Assembly (NCBI GenBank): GCA_002392505.1
Contig: DGHD01000004.1
Coordinates: forward strand, 1-20,645
Source of the DNA: Christensenella sp. UBA3857
Lineage (GTDB): Bacteria > Bacillota > Clostridia > Christensenellales > CAG-138
DNA length: 20,645 nucleotides
Direction: 5' to 3'
Position numbers and translations under genes: made by a program. Below the pieces are notes generated by a model that saw nothing but the letters and a program-made list of their open reading frames with translations, had not been told where the DNA came from and did not search any database. Below, piece after piece: positions 1 through 6,723 of this stretch; the first letter of the stretch is position 1; each line of letters starts with the position of its first letter.

Positions 1-225
1 CAGGCTGAAAACCTGCATCTCCTTAAGTGCATGCACCCTTGGGCGCAAGTCTCTCCCCCGTCACTTTTTTTGCACGTGTTGCCGTCGAACACAAGGCAGC
101 CGTCGCCGAATTTAAGCCTGCACCCTTTTTCGGATCATCGGGGTGATTCCATCGCCTTTTCCCGACGGTGCAAAAAACCGCTCATGCCGCCGGAAATCGC
201 ACGCCCGCGCCCGCTTCCCCGCCGC
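1..225. other. Non-coding lead region, no supported gene
   Basis: No convincing gene is seen. The plus-strand frames are rich in Pro, Ser and Arg and lack a ribosome site. On the minus strand a frame is open from 134 to the left edge and contains several cysteines (a DGNTCKKSDGG-like stretch), but it has no credible start or Shine-Dalgarno site. It could be the beginning of a gene running off the left edge, or chance. A 10-bp palindrome GTGCATGCAC lies at 27-36. Confidence 0.4.
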
Positions 226-254
226 TTGACAGCGCTTGTGTTTGCGGCTATAAT
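226..254 (+). promoter_or_regulatory. Consensus sigma-A promoter of the phosphatase gene
   Basis: TTGACA at 226-231 and TATAAT at 249-254 match the consensus exactly with a 17-bp spacer. Transcription should begin near 261, leaving a 5' leader of about 125 nt before the ATG at 387. It most likely drives the phosphatase and, through a 68-bp gap, the dockerin gene behind it. Confidence 0.85.
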
Positions 255-255
255 C

Positions 256-276
256 AAATCGACACCACGTCGATTT
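256..276. promoter_or_regulatory. Perfect inverted repeat at the transcription start
   Basis: AAATCGAC (256-263) and GTCGATTT (269-276) are exact reverse complements separated by ACCAC. The repeat begins one base after the -10 box, so it covers the expected transcription start. It could be a repressor operator or a hairpin at the 5' end of the mRNA. A second, weaker repeat follows: CCGCAAA at 303-309 and TTTGCGG at 325-331. Confidence 0.5.
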
Positions 277-386
277 CACGATCGGCGGACGTTCGTTATT
301 CGCCGCAAAGTCGTCACAGCGTTTTTTGCGGGAAGCGCGGGCGATACGGCGTCCGCGCCGGGACAAGCTGCGACAGAGGTTTCAAC

Positions 387-2042
387 ATGAAAAAAGGGAT
401 CGGGATAAAAACGAAGGTCGCGATAACCGCGATAGTATTCATGGTACTGCTGACGGCGGTCATTTCGCTCGTCGGCTACACGCTCTACCGCAGCAGCGTA
501 ATGGAAAGCTACCGGACGTATGCGGATACGGTGCTGGAATACGCGTACCGCATGGCGGTGAAATACTCCTTCGGCGATATGATCGCGGCGCGCGAAATGC
601 CCGAGGGGTATGAGGCGCTCCGCACAGAGCTGAACAGTGTCAAGGATTCCTCCGATATCGAGTATCTGTACGCGATCTATTTTGAGGATACGGACGACAT
701 CCACAGCCTTCATTACGCGATCAACGCGAAGTCAGAGGCGGAGCTTTCGACCGGCGTTCCCGTTTCCCAGATATACACCTGCATGGGAAAGCCCTGCGAG
801 GAGGGCAGTTTTGAGGACGATACGCTCATGATCCTCCAGCAGGCGGTAAAGAACGGCAAAAAGGAGAACGGCACGCTGGAGGGGTACTCCTCCGAATACG
901 GGCACATGCTGAACGGCTACCGCGTTATATTCGACAGCCGCGGCGAGGCGGTCGGTCTGATCTGCGTGGAGATCGACATAAACAGGATAAACGCGGGCCT
1001 TCGCCGCTACGTTTACACGGTCATTTCGATCGCGGCGGCGTTCACCGCGGTGATTGTGATACTGTATCTGTTCAACACCGAGCGCTATCTTATAGGGCCA
1101 ATCGAGAGGATAGCGAAGAGCAGCGATTCCTTCGTTGAAAAGATGCGAAGCAATTCCGAGCCGGAGGAGCTCGTATTCGAGGATCCGAAGGTACGCTCCG
1201 GCGGGGAGCTCAAGCTGCTTTCCGACAACGTAAAGAGCCTTGCGGACGGCGTTTCGGCATATATGACGAACCTTAAGGCGGCGACCGCCGAGAAGGAGCG
1301 CATCGGTACGGAGCTCGCTCTTGCGACGAAGCTGCAGGCGGCGTTCCTGCCGAACAGCTTTCCCGCCTTCCCCGACAGGGGCGAGTTCGATATCTGCGCC
1401 TCGATGGATCCCGCAAAGGAGGTCGGCGGCGATTTCTACGACTTCTACCTGATCGACGACGATCATCTCTGCCTGCTTATCGCGGACGTTTCCGGCAAGG
1501 GCATACCCGCCGCCCTCTTCATGATGGTATCGAAGATAATACTGCAGAGCTGCGCTATGCTCGGGCAGTCCGCCGGAGAGGTGCTGACCAAGACCAACGA
1601 GGCGATCTGCTCCAACAACAAGGAAAGCATGTTCGTAACGGTTTGGATCGGCATACTGGAGATCTCCACCGGCAGGCTCACCTGCGCCAACGCCGGGCAC
1701 GAATATCCCGCTCTGAGCCGGAAGGACGGCGGATTCGAGCTTGTAAAAGACAGGCACGGTCTTGTCATCGGCGGTATGGACGGCGTTAAGTACAAGGAAT
1801 ACGAGCTGACGCTCTCCCCGGGCGATAAGCTCTTCGTCTATACGGACGGCGTGCCCGAGGCGACCGATGCGGACAACGGCATGTTCGGCACGGAGCGCAT
1901 GCTCTCGGCGCTGAACGCGGAGCCCGGCGCCTCGCCCGAGCGCATACTTAAAAACGTGCGCGCGGCGGTTGACGGTTTCGTGAACGGGGCGGAGCAGTTC
2001 GACGATCTTACGATGCTCTGCTTCGAATACAGGGGCAAATAA
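387..2042 (+). CDS. Membrane SpoIIE/PP2C-type serine phosphatase (RsbU-like) with extracytoplasmic sensor
   Basis: Probable signal-responsive protein phosphatase of 551 residues. The ATG at 387 is chosen because AGAGG (375-379) sits 7 bases upstream and the protein then opens with MKKG and a membrane helix; the frame stays open further upstream but across the promoter. Order: transmembrane helix about 9-33, external sensor-like region about 34-207, second helix about 208-229, HAMP-like linker and helical segment about 230-315, then a SpoIIE/PP2C domain about 335-547. Metal-binding acidic motifs are visible: GGDFYD (D349), ADVSGKG (D367), YTDG (D487) and DDLT (D539/D540). Family members dephosphorylate anti-anti-sigma factors of the SpoIIAA/RsbV type, but no partner-switching gene is adjacent, so the target is unknown. 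The next gene follows on the same strand after 68 bases. Confidence 0.9.
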   Translation: MKKGIGIKTKVAITAIVFMVLLTAVISLVGYTLYRSSVMESYRTYADTVLEYAYRMAVKYSFGDMIAAREMPEGYEALRTELNSVKDSSDIEYLYAIYFEDTDDIHSLHYAINAKSEAELSTGVPVSQIYTCMGKPCEEGSFEDDTLMILQQAVKNGKKENGTLEGYSSEYGHMLNGYRVIFDSRGEAVGLICVEIDINRINAGLRRYVYTVISIAAAFTAVIVILYLFNTERYLIGPIERIAKSSDSFVEKMRSNSEPEELVFEDPKVRSGGELKLLSDNVKSLADGVSAYMTNLKAATAEKERIGTELALATKLQAAFLPNSFPAFPDRGEFDICASMDPAKEVGGDFYDFYLIDDDHLCLLIADVSGKGIPAALFMMVSKIILQSCAMLGQSAGEVLTKTNEAICSNNKESMFVTVWIGILEISTGRLTCANAGHEYPALSRKDGGFELVKDRHGLVIGGMDGVKYKEYELTLSPGDKLFVYTDGVPEATDADNGMFGTERMLSALNAEPGASPERILKNVRAAVDGFVNGAEQFDDLTMLCFEYRGK

Positions 2043-2110
2043 CGATACCCCGCGCGGAGCATCGTTCCGTGCGGCAAATGATAAACGGCCATGCCGAATG
2101 GAGAAAAGCA

Positions 2111-2761
2111 ATGAAAAAGGTCATCGCGATGCTTATCTGCATACTCATGCTATTCGCTGCGCCCGCCGCGATATTCGCCTCTTCTCAGCCCGCGCCCAAG
2201 GACGAGCCGATACCGATCCACGAGGTCTATATAAAGGGCTTCCGTCCCGCCGTCGCCGGATCCACGCCGGAATTCGCCTCCCCGCTCTTCACGGACGAGG
2301 CGGTGTTCGACTTCTACAACCACGTCTATTCCTGCTGGCACGACGACACGGAGGGACTCGATATGTTCGATGAACAGACGCCCTTCGTGATCGATCACGA
2401 ATACAGCGAGGGCTGCCTCATCGCCCCCGGGGATGGCTGTTATTTCGCAGAGGACTGCGTTTTCTACATCAACGGGCGCGCTGACTACGTCGATTACGTT
2501 ATGCCGCATCAATACTTCGAGCGCAGCGTATACGTCAAGTCCATCGCCTTCCCCTGCTTTGAGCGGTACGTGCCGGGCGATATCGACGATACCGGAGAGG
2601 TCGAAGCCTCCGACGCGCTGCTCGCGCTGAGGAATGCGCTCGTCATAATCACGCTCAACGACGCGCAGACCATGATCGGCGACGTCGACTTCAGCGGCAG
2701 CGTTTCCGCCGAGGACGCGCTGATGATACTCCGCACCTCGCTGGGCATCGGCGGATTCTGA
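2111..2761 (+). CDS. Small secreted protein with C-terminal type I dockerin
   Basis: A 216-residue exported protein. The start at 2111 has GGAG (2100-2103) 7 bases upstream and gives a typical signal peptide, MKKVIAMLICILMLFAAPAA, with likely cleavage near residue 23. Residues 30-150 match no family I recognise; they contain several Cys and many acidic and aromatic residues. Residues 156-216 are a dockerin with two calcium-loop repeats (GDIDDTGEVEASD and GDVDFSGSVSAED), each followed by a helix with LxxLR or LxILR. Dockerins bind cohesin modules on scaffold or surface proteins; no cohesin lies in this window. The gene probably shares the phosphatase promoter and ends at the terminator at 2811-2846. 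Confidence 0.85.
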   Translation: MKKVIAMLICILMLFAAPAAIFASSQPAPKDEPIPIHEVYIKGFRPAVAGSTPEFASPLFTDEAVFDFYNHVYSCWHDDTEGLDMFDEQTPFVIDHEYSEGCLIAPGDGCYFAEDCVFYINGRADYVDYVMPHQYFERSVYVKSIAFPCFERYVPGDIDDTGEVEASDALLALRNALVIITLNDAQTMIGDVDFSGSVSAEDALMILRTSLGIGGF

Positions 2762-2810
2762 TCCCCCGCCCCCTGCCGGTGATACGGCAAAAAGCCTGAC
2801 TGGGCAAACC

Positions 2811-2846
2811 AAAACGCCCCGCAAGCCGCGCTTGCAGGGCGTTTTT
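2811..2846. terminator. Bidirectional rho-independent terminator
   Basis: AAAACGCCC (2811-2819) pairs with GGGCGTTTT (2837-2845) and GCAAG (2821-2825) with CTTGC (2831-2835), with one C/A mismatch between them. A T run follows on the plus strand and an A run precedes the stem, so it can stop both the dockerin gene (+) and the convergent methyltransferase gene (-). Confidence 0.85.
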
Positions 2847-2881
2847 TCGTGCCCGGGTATCGGGGGTAAATGTCGGGGGGA

Positions 2882-3550
2882 TCAATGGTTCTTCACGACC
2901 GCGTACATCAGCTTGTCGAACTCCGGGAGGGCGCTCGTTATTCCTTTCTCCGTCACGGACAAGCCGTTTTTCGCGAGTTCCTGCGCGAAGGTCCCGAACG
3001 ATACCATCCTGCATGACGTTGCGGCGACCAGCATTTTTCCCGACTCATGGTCTCTTTCCTGTATTTCAAAGGCTTTCGTGACGTCGCTTTGCATTTCGGT
3101 TTCACCGTCGCCCATCGTGCATATAAGAGCAAGCCCGTCCGGTTTCAGATGATCGCGTATGAATCGGTAAAACCCGTTCCTGTCCTCATCCGGCACGAGC
3201 ATATGAATGACCGCAACCGCATAGATGAAATCAAAACAGGCGTCCGTTTCATCCGAGAGGAAGTCAAGCACGCTGAAACTGCGGGCGTATCGGGGCAGTT
3301 TTTTTCGGCAATACGATATGGCTTCCTCTGAAATATCGGTGGCTGAAAGACGGAACCCATTCTCCAGGACGACCTTTGAATCCCTGCCCTCGCCGCAGCC
3401 CAATTCAAGCAGGTCGTGTTCAGGCTGTATGCGGTATCGCCGTATGACGTCCATGACGATCGGCGTGCACGCATCGCTTGCCCAGCTGACGCCTTTTTGA
3501 TGAGCGGTTTTGTACCTTTCCTCATAGGCGGTATAGTATTTCTCGTTCAT
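2882..3550 (-). CDS. Class I SAM-dependent methyltransferase
   Basis: A 222-residue Rossmann-fold methyltransferase. The start at 3550 is set by a strong GGAGGGGAGA directly upstream (3551-3560); an in-frame upstream start would add 14 unlikely residues. Motif I is LELGCGEGRD (residues 48-57), the acidic residue after strand 2 is in ATDIS (D72), and a motif II-like segment is DFIYAVAVIHML (107-118), followed by LKPDGLALI (135-143). This fits the broad Methyltransf_11/25 or TehB-like group acting on small molecules. The substrate cannot be read from sequence. It is convergent with the dockerin gene and lies 38 bases downstream of the end of a possible gene remnant on the same strand. Confidence 0.85.
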   Translation of the reverse strand: MNEKYYTAYEERYKTAHQKGVSWASDACTPIVMDVIRRYRIQPEHDLLELGCGEGRDSKVVLENGFRLSATDISEEAISYCRKKLPRYARSFSVLDFLSDETDACFDFIYAVAVIHMLVPDEDRNGFYRFIRDHLKPDGLALICTMGDGETEMQSDVTKAFEIQERDHESGKMLVAATSCRMVSFGTFAQELAKNGLSVTEKGITSALPEFDKLMYAVVKNH

Positions 3551-3588
3551 TCTCCCCTCCTGCCGCCGGGCGGCGTCGATGCTGCGGG

Positions 3589-3798
3589 TCATTTCCGGGG
3601 GATGTATTCCTCGAACCGGAAGATGAACGGCTCCACGTTCGGGAAACCGAGGATGGCTTTCTGCGATTGAACTTTTTCAACCACAGATGCGTCATTTTCA
3701 GGCGGCAGCTGCAAATTTTCTTTTCGTTCTTGAGGAGTATCCCCAGGATATTCTTTTGTGAGAAAATTACCGGATGCCCTATTATCGAAGCTTCCCCG
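3589..3798 (-). pseudogene. Possible C-terminal gene remnant
   Basis: Between hydrolase and methyltransferase the minus strand holds an open frame of 69 codons that begins directly after a stop (3799-3801) and has no ATG. Its end reads like real protein: QKAILGFPNVEPFIFRF, then EEYIPRK and a stop. The DNA is clearly more AT-rich than the flanking genes. A second frame on the same strand, from 3830, starts MEILFAYPASDGEASIIGHP, so a frameshift between two halves of one former gene is possible. I do not recognise the family. It could also be spacer DNA that is open by chance. Confidence 0.3.
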
Positions 3799-3857
3799 TC
3801 AGAAGCAGGATATGCGAAAAGGATTTCCAAACGCCGGGCGGGGATAAGAGCGCAATT

Positions 3858-4613
3858 TTACTTCATACCGAAGAACGAAGCGAAGCTTTTCAGGACGCGA
3901 TCCATTTTGACCGGGTCGCGGAACTTGTGATCCGCGCCCTCGACGGCGTCGAATTCGATGAGGTTATTATCGGCAAAATCCCTTACCGATTCGAAGGGGA
4001 CGACCTCGTCGTTCGTGCCGTGGATTATGAGGATATCCTCCGCAAAATCGAGGAACTCCCGCTTGGTGATATCCGCTTCCTTAAGGCTTTCGACAAAGGG
4101 CTTGTCGATCTTGATCCTGCTGTCGAAGCCGACGAGCACGGGCTTGCCTTTTTCGAGCTTTTTCAGCTCGTCCTCCCCGATTATATCGAGCATTACGCCG
4201 TACATATCGACCGCCGGGCAGCGCAGGCAGAGCTTTTTGAACGGGAAGCCGTTCTCCGAGGCGTATTTAAGGAACAGATACCCGCCGAAGCTCGTCGCCG
4301 AGCCGTAAAGCTCCGCCCCGGGGAACGCGTTCCGAACGTAAGCGATCATCTCTTTAAGATACGCTCCGCAGTCCTCCAGCCGGAGGGTCTTCCTTACGTC
4401 CTCGCCGTGGCAGGGCCAGTTGAATATCACGAGCCCGACGCCCTTGTTTTTGGAAATAAGGCGCTTCGCGAGCTTTTCCGCGGATTTATTGTCCCTGTTC
4501 CCGCTGAAGCCGTGCCCGAAAAGGACAATGCTTTTTAAGCTCGCGGGATCGTCCGCATACATTTTGCAGCTGATGCTCAAGCCGTTTGAATTTACGTTGA
4601 AATACTTTTCCAT
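3858..4613 (-). CDS. Alpha/beta hydrolase (serine hydrolase, esterase/peptidase-like)
   Basis: A 251-residue cytoplasmic hydrolase with no signal peptide. The oxyanion-hole motif is GHGFSG (33-38). The nucleophile elbow reads ATSFGG, with probable Ser108 and Ala where the usual GxSxG has its first Gly. Asp202 in HGTNDEVVP and His229 in GADHKF complete a classical triad. The family (Hydrolase_4, S9-like) contains carboxylesterases, lipases and acyl-peptide hydrolases; the substrate is unknown. ATG at 4613 is preceded by a GGGAGG-type site. Its own promoter at 4646-4673 suggests it is transcribed separately from the flavoprotein operon upstream. Confidence 0.85.
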   Translation of the reverse strand: MEKYFNVNSNGLSISCKMYADDPASLKSIVLFGHGFSGNRDNKSAEKLAKRLISKNKGVGLVIFNWPCHGEDVRKTLRLEDCGAYLKEMIAYVRNAFPGAELYGSATSFGGYLFLKYASENGFPFKKLCLRCPAVDMYGVMLDIIGEDELKKLEKGKPVLVGFDSRIKIDKPFVESLKEADITKREFLDFAEDILIIHGTNDEVVPFESVRDFADNNLIEFDAVEGADHKFRDPVKMDRVLKSFASFFGMK

Positions 4614-4645
4614 CGGAGTTCCTCCCGATAAGCCATTATGATGTT

Positions 4646-4673
4646 ATAATACACGATTTGGCGAAAAATGCAA
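4646..4673 (-). promoter_or_regulatory. Probable sigma-A promoter of the hydrolase gene
   Basis: On the minus strand TTGCAT (4673-4668) and TATTAT (4651-4646) are separated by 16 bases, with the ATG about 33 bases downstream of the -10 box. The match is moderate; TATAAC, overlapping it, is an alternative -10. Confidence 0.5.
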
Positions 4674-4690
4674 GCTTTGGACACGGCTTG

Positions 4691-4746
4691 CGTCCCGCCC
4701 CCTCATCAGTCGCTTCGCGACAGCTTCCCCGCCAATGGGGGGAAGC
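4691..4746. repeat. Palindromic intergenic element (two hairpins)
   Basis: Two adjacent hairpins lie between the hydrolase promoter and the operon terminator: GTCGC/GCGAC (4709-4713 and 4717-4721, loop TTC), then AGCTTCCCC (4722-4730) with GGGGAAGC (4739-4746). The lead-in CCCCCTCATCAGTCGCTTCG resembles a dispersed palindromic repeat I associate with intergenic regions of gut Clostridia. Only one copy is in this window, so the repeat status is inferred. Confidence 0.5.
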
Positions 4747-4763
4747 CTTTCGGTTGGCTGCTT

Positions 4764-4797
4764 AGCAAGAAAGCCCGGCGCTTTGCCGGGCTTTTGC
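4764..4797 (-). terminator. Terminator of the imino-acid dehydrogenase operon
   Basis: GCCCGGC (4773-4779) and GCCGGGC (4785-4791) form a GC stem with a 5-base loop. Pairing extends through flanking AAA/TTT and AGCAA/TTGCT-like arms. T runs flank it on both strands, so it may work in both directions. It lies 12 bases past the last stop codon of the operon. Confidence 0.8.
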
Positions 4798-4808
4798 TGT
4801 TTTGGTGT

Positions 4809-5957
4809 TTACACGACGGAAGGCTCGGTGAAGAGGTTGCCCTCCGCGAAGCGGGAGAGTCTGAGCCTTGAGGCGTCGATGGTGGGCTCGAGTCCCAGGA
4901 TCATCTCGCTCATAACGGTGCCGGTGACGGGACCGAACATGAAGCCGTGCCCCGAGAAGCCGACGGCGACGTAGAAGCCCTCGACCTCCTCCACCTTATC
5001 GTAGATGGGCTGGCGGTCGGGCGACATATTGTAGAGACCCGCCCACTGGCGGATGACGCGGAGCCTGCCGATGGGCGGCAGCACCTTGTCGATGGTCTTC
5101 GCCATCTCCTCGAGGAAATGCCAGGAGGAGGTGCGGCGGAGGTCCCTGGGCTCGGACGAATCGCTCCTGCCCATTATGAAGGAGCCGTGCGGCGTCTGCT
5201 GGACGTAGAGGTTAAGGTTGAACGCCATTACCATGGGATCCTGCATGGGCTCGACAGGCTCGGTAACGAGTATCTGGTGCCTTTCGGAATAGAGGGGCAG
5301 CTCCACGCCGACCATTTTGGCTATCCCCTGCGACCAGGCGTTCGCCGCGTTGACGACGATCGGGGTCTCGATATAGCCCTTATTGGTCTCGACGCCGACG
5401 ATACGGCCGTGCTCGACCTTTATGCCGGTAACCTCGGTATACGTATTGAACTCGACGCCGAGGCGCTTCGCCGCCTTGTAGAACGCGTCGGTGGTCTTGT
5501 GGGGATTGAGGAAGCCGTCCTTCTGGCAGTAGGCCGCGCCGGAGAGGATATCGGTGTTGAGATGCGGGACGATCTCCTTCGCCTCCTCGAGCGAGACCAT
5601 GCGAGAGGGGATGCCGCAGGCGTGCTGCACCTCGATGTTCTTCCTGAACTGGGTGAGCTCCTTCTCCGTATCGGCGATCATGAGGTAGCCGCTCTGGCGG
5701 AGCTCGATATCGCCGTCGTACTCCAGAATGTCGTTCGCATGCTCGAAGAACTCGGTGGAGAACTTGGACATACGGCAGTTCATCTCGGTGCCCCACTGCA
5801 TACGGAAGCCCGCGCCGCAGGCGCCCGTGGAGCCGGAGCAGATGAAGCTCTTTTCAAGCACGACTATGTTCTTCGCGCCCCTTTTGGCAAGGTTGTACGC
5901 GATGGAACAGCCGGACATACCGGCGCCGATTATGACTATATCCGCTTTAGTCTTCAT
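4809..5957 (-). CDS. DAO-family FAD oxidoreductase, probable catalytic subunit of an imino/amino-acid dehydrogenase
   Basis: A 382-residue flavoprotein resembling HcnC, sarcosine oxidase beta and the PDH beta subunit. Starting at 5957, with GAGGAGG (5967-5973) 9 bases upstream, puts the dinucleotide-binding motif IVIIGAGMSG at residues 7-16. An acidic end of strand 2 follows (VVLEKS). The C-terminal motifs GLYNMSPDRQPI and VAVGFSGHGFMFGP are typical of DAO-type enzymes that bind the substrate carboxylate beside the flavin. Inferred role: oxidise proline, hydroxyproline or a similar amine and pass electrons to the iron-sulfur subunits encoded upstream. The start overlaps the previous gene by 11 bases. 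The exact substrate is not shown by the sequence; the P5C dehydrogenase at the head of the operon argues for proline-type substrates. Confidence 0.85.
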   Translation of the reverse strand: MKTKADIVIIGAGMSGCSIAYNLAKRGAKNIVVLEKSFICSGSTGACGAGFRMQWGTEMNCRMSKFSTEFFEHANDILEYDGDIELRQSGYLMIADTEKELTQFRKNIEVQHACGIPSRMVSLEEAKEIVPHLNTDILSGAAYCQKDGFLNPHKTTDAFYKAAKRLGVEFNTYTEVTGIKVEHGRIVGVETNKGYIETPIVVNAANAWSQGIAKMVGVELPLYSERHQILVTEPVEPMQDPMVMAFNLNLYVQQTPHGSFIMGRSDSSEPRDLRRTSSWHFLEEMAKTIDKVLPPIGRLRVIRQWAGLYNMSPDRQPIYDKVEEVEGFYVAVGFSGHGFMFGPVTGTVMSEMILGLEPTIDASRLRLSRFAEGNLFTEPSVV

Positions 5958-6228
5958 TTCTTTCCGCCTCCTCCGCAATAAGATGGAGCTTTACACCGAC
6001 CACGGGGGGACGGATGTTGTGGAACTTGAGATCGGCAATGTTCTGACCGGTGGCGTTCGCTATCTCCCTGAGAACGAGCTGACCGCAGGTCTTGCCCTGG
6101 CAGGGGCCCATGCCGATGCGGGTGATGCGCTTTATCTCGTCATAGGTGGTGTATCCCTGGGCGATAAGGTCCCTGATATCCTTCAGCGTGACATCGGAAC
6201 AGCGGCAGATGATGGTGTTCTCGTCCAT
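5947..6228 (-). CDS. BFD-like [2Fe-2S] protein of the dehydrogenase complex
   Basis: A 93-residue protein with a bacterioferritin-associated-ferredoxin-like domain. Four cysteines are spaced CRC (C8, C10) and GPCQGKTC (C43, C48), the standard [2Fe-2S] ligand pattern of BFD domains, found also inside HcnB/SoxA-type subunits. Here it is a stand-alone subunit. GGGAGG lies about 9 bases before ATG 6228. It begins 4 bases after the ferredoxin gene and ends 11 bases inside the DAO gene, so the three are likely translationally coupled. Likely role: electron relay between the DAO flavin and the other cofactors. Confidence 0.85.
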   Translation of the reverse strand: MDENTIICRCSDVTLKDIRDLIAQGYTTYDEIKRITRIGMGPCQGKTCGQLVLREIANATGQNIADLKFHNIRPPVVGVKLHLIAEEAERNED

Positions 6229-6232
6229 TAGA

Positions 6233-6721
6233 TCACGCCTCCCTTCTGAAATTTCTGAAGTCGTAGAGGTATTTCCTGTCGACCTCCAGCGTTACGACGG
6301 GCGTGCGGTCGAAGGAGGCGGGATTCATCACCCTTATGACCTTTGCCTCGCAGACGGGCTTGCCGGCGCGGTCAAGACCGATCACCCTCTCCCCCGCCTC
6401 GGGCAGGGGCAGGAATTCGTAGGGGATGCGGAACTCGACCGTATCGGGCGATTTGGAGCCGTCAACGATCATTATCGAGAGCCCGGGGCATTTCGCCACG
6501 CACATGCCGCAGCCGGTGCATACGTTTTCATCACGCTCGGGGATGTTGTTAATATCGTCGCCGATATTGATCGCGCCGAACGGGCACGCGGTCTGGCAGG
6601 GGTTGCAGGGTATCTTCTGATAGCATTCCACCACCGCGACGGGACCCTTGTTGATCCTCTCTATGGGAGGAAATTTCGTCATGACCATTTCACGTGTTGC
6701 CACACCTGTTTTCTCAAACAT
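6233..6721 (-). CDS. Ferredoxin-type 4Fe-4S electron-transfer subunit
   Basis: A 162-residue iron-sulfur protein. ATG 6721 is preferred over ATG 6727 because AAGGAGG (6729-6735) is 7 bases from the former and only 1 from the latter. The second cluster site is complete: C68, C71, C74 and C78, followed by Pro. The first site is unusual: C39, C42 and C46-Pro match the last three positions, but the first ligand would be C33, five residues before C39 instead of two. The C-terminal half (85-162) has no recognised domain and may dock onto partners. It sits between the two flavoprotein genes, as expected for a subunit wiring them together. Confidence 0.85.
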   Translation of the reverse strand: MFEKTGVATREMVMTKFPPIERINKGPVAVVECYQKIPCNPCQTACPFGAINIGDDINNIPERDENVCTGCGMCVAKCPGLSIMIVDGSKSPDTVEFRIPYEFLPLPEAGERVIGLDRAGKPVCEAKVIRVMNPASFDRTPVVTLEVDRKYLYDFRNFRREA

Positions 6722-6723
6722 AC

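Noticed and set aside
1..134. Cysteine-rich minus-strand open frame at the left edge
   Set aside because: Only 44 codons are visible, with no start codon preceded by a ribosome site; too short to separate from chance without sequence to the left.
168..386. In-frame N-terminal extension of the phosphatase
   Set aside because: It runs through the promoter and its leader, has no ribosome site, and the ATG at 387 has AGAGG at the right distance followed by a membrane helix.
4947..5981. Long plus-strand open frame opposite the DAO flavoprotein gene (also 3774-4538, 8176-9843, 11803-13128 and 6694-7944)
   Set aside because: They mirror real minus-strand genes with strong motifs; the plus-strand products are rich in Arg, Gly, Glu, Val and His with no recognisable domain, as expected of GC-rich antisense frames.
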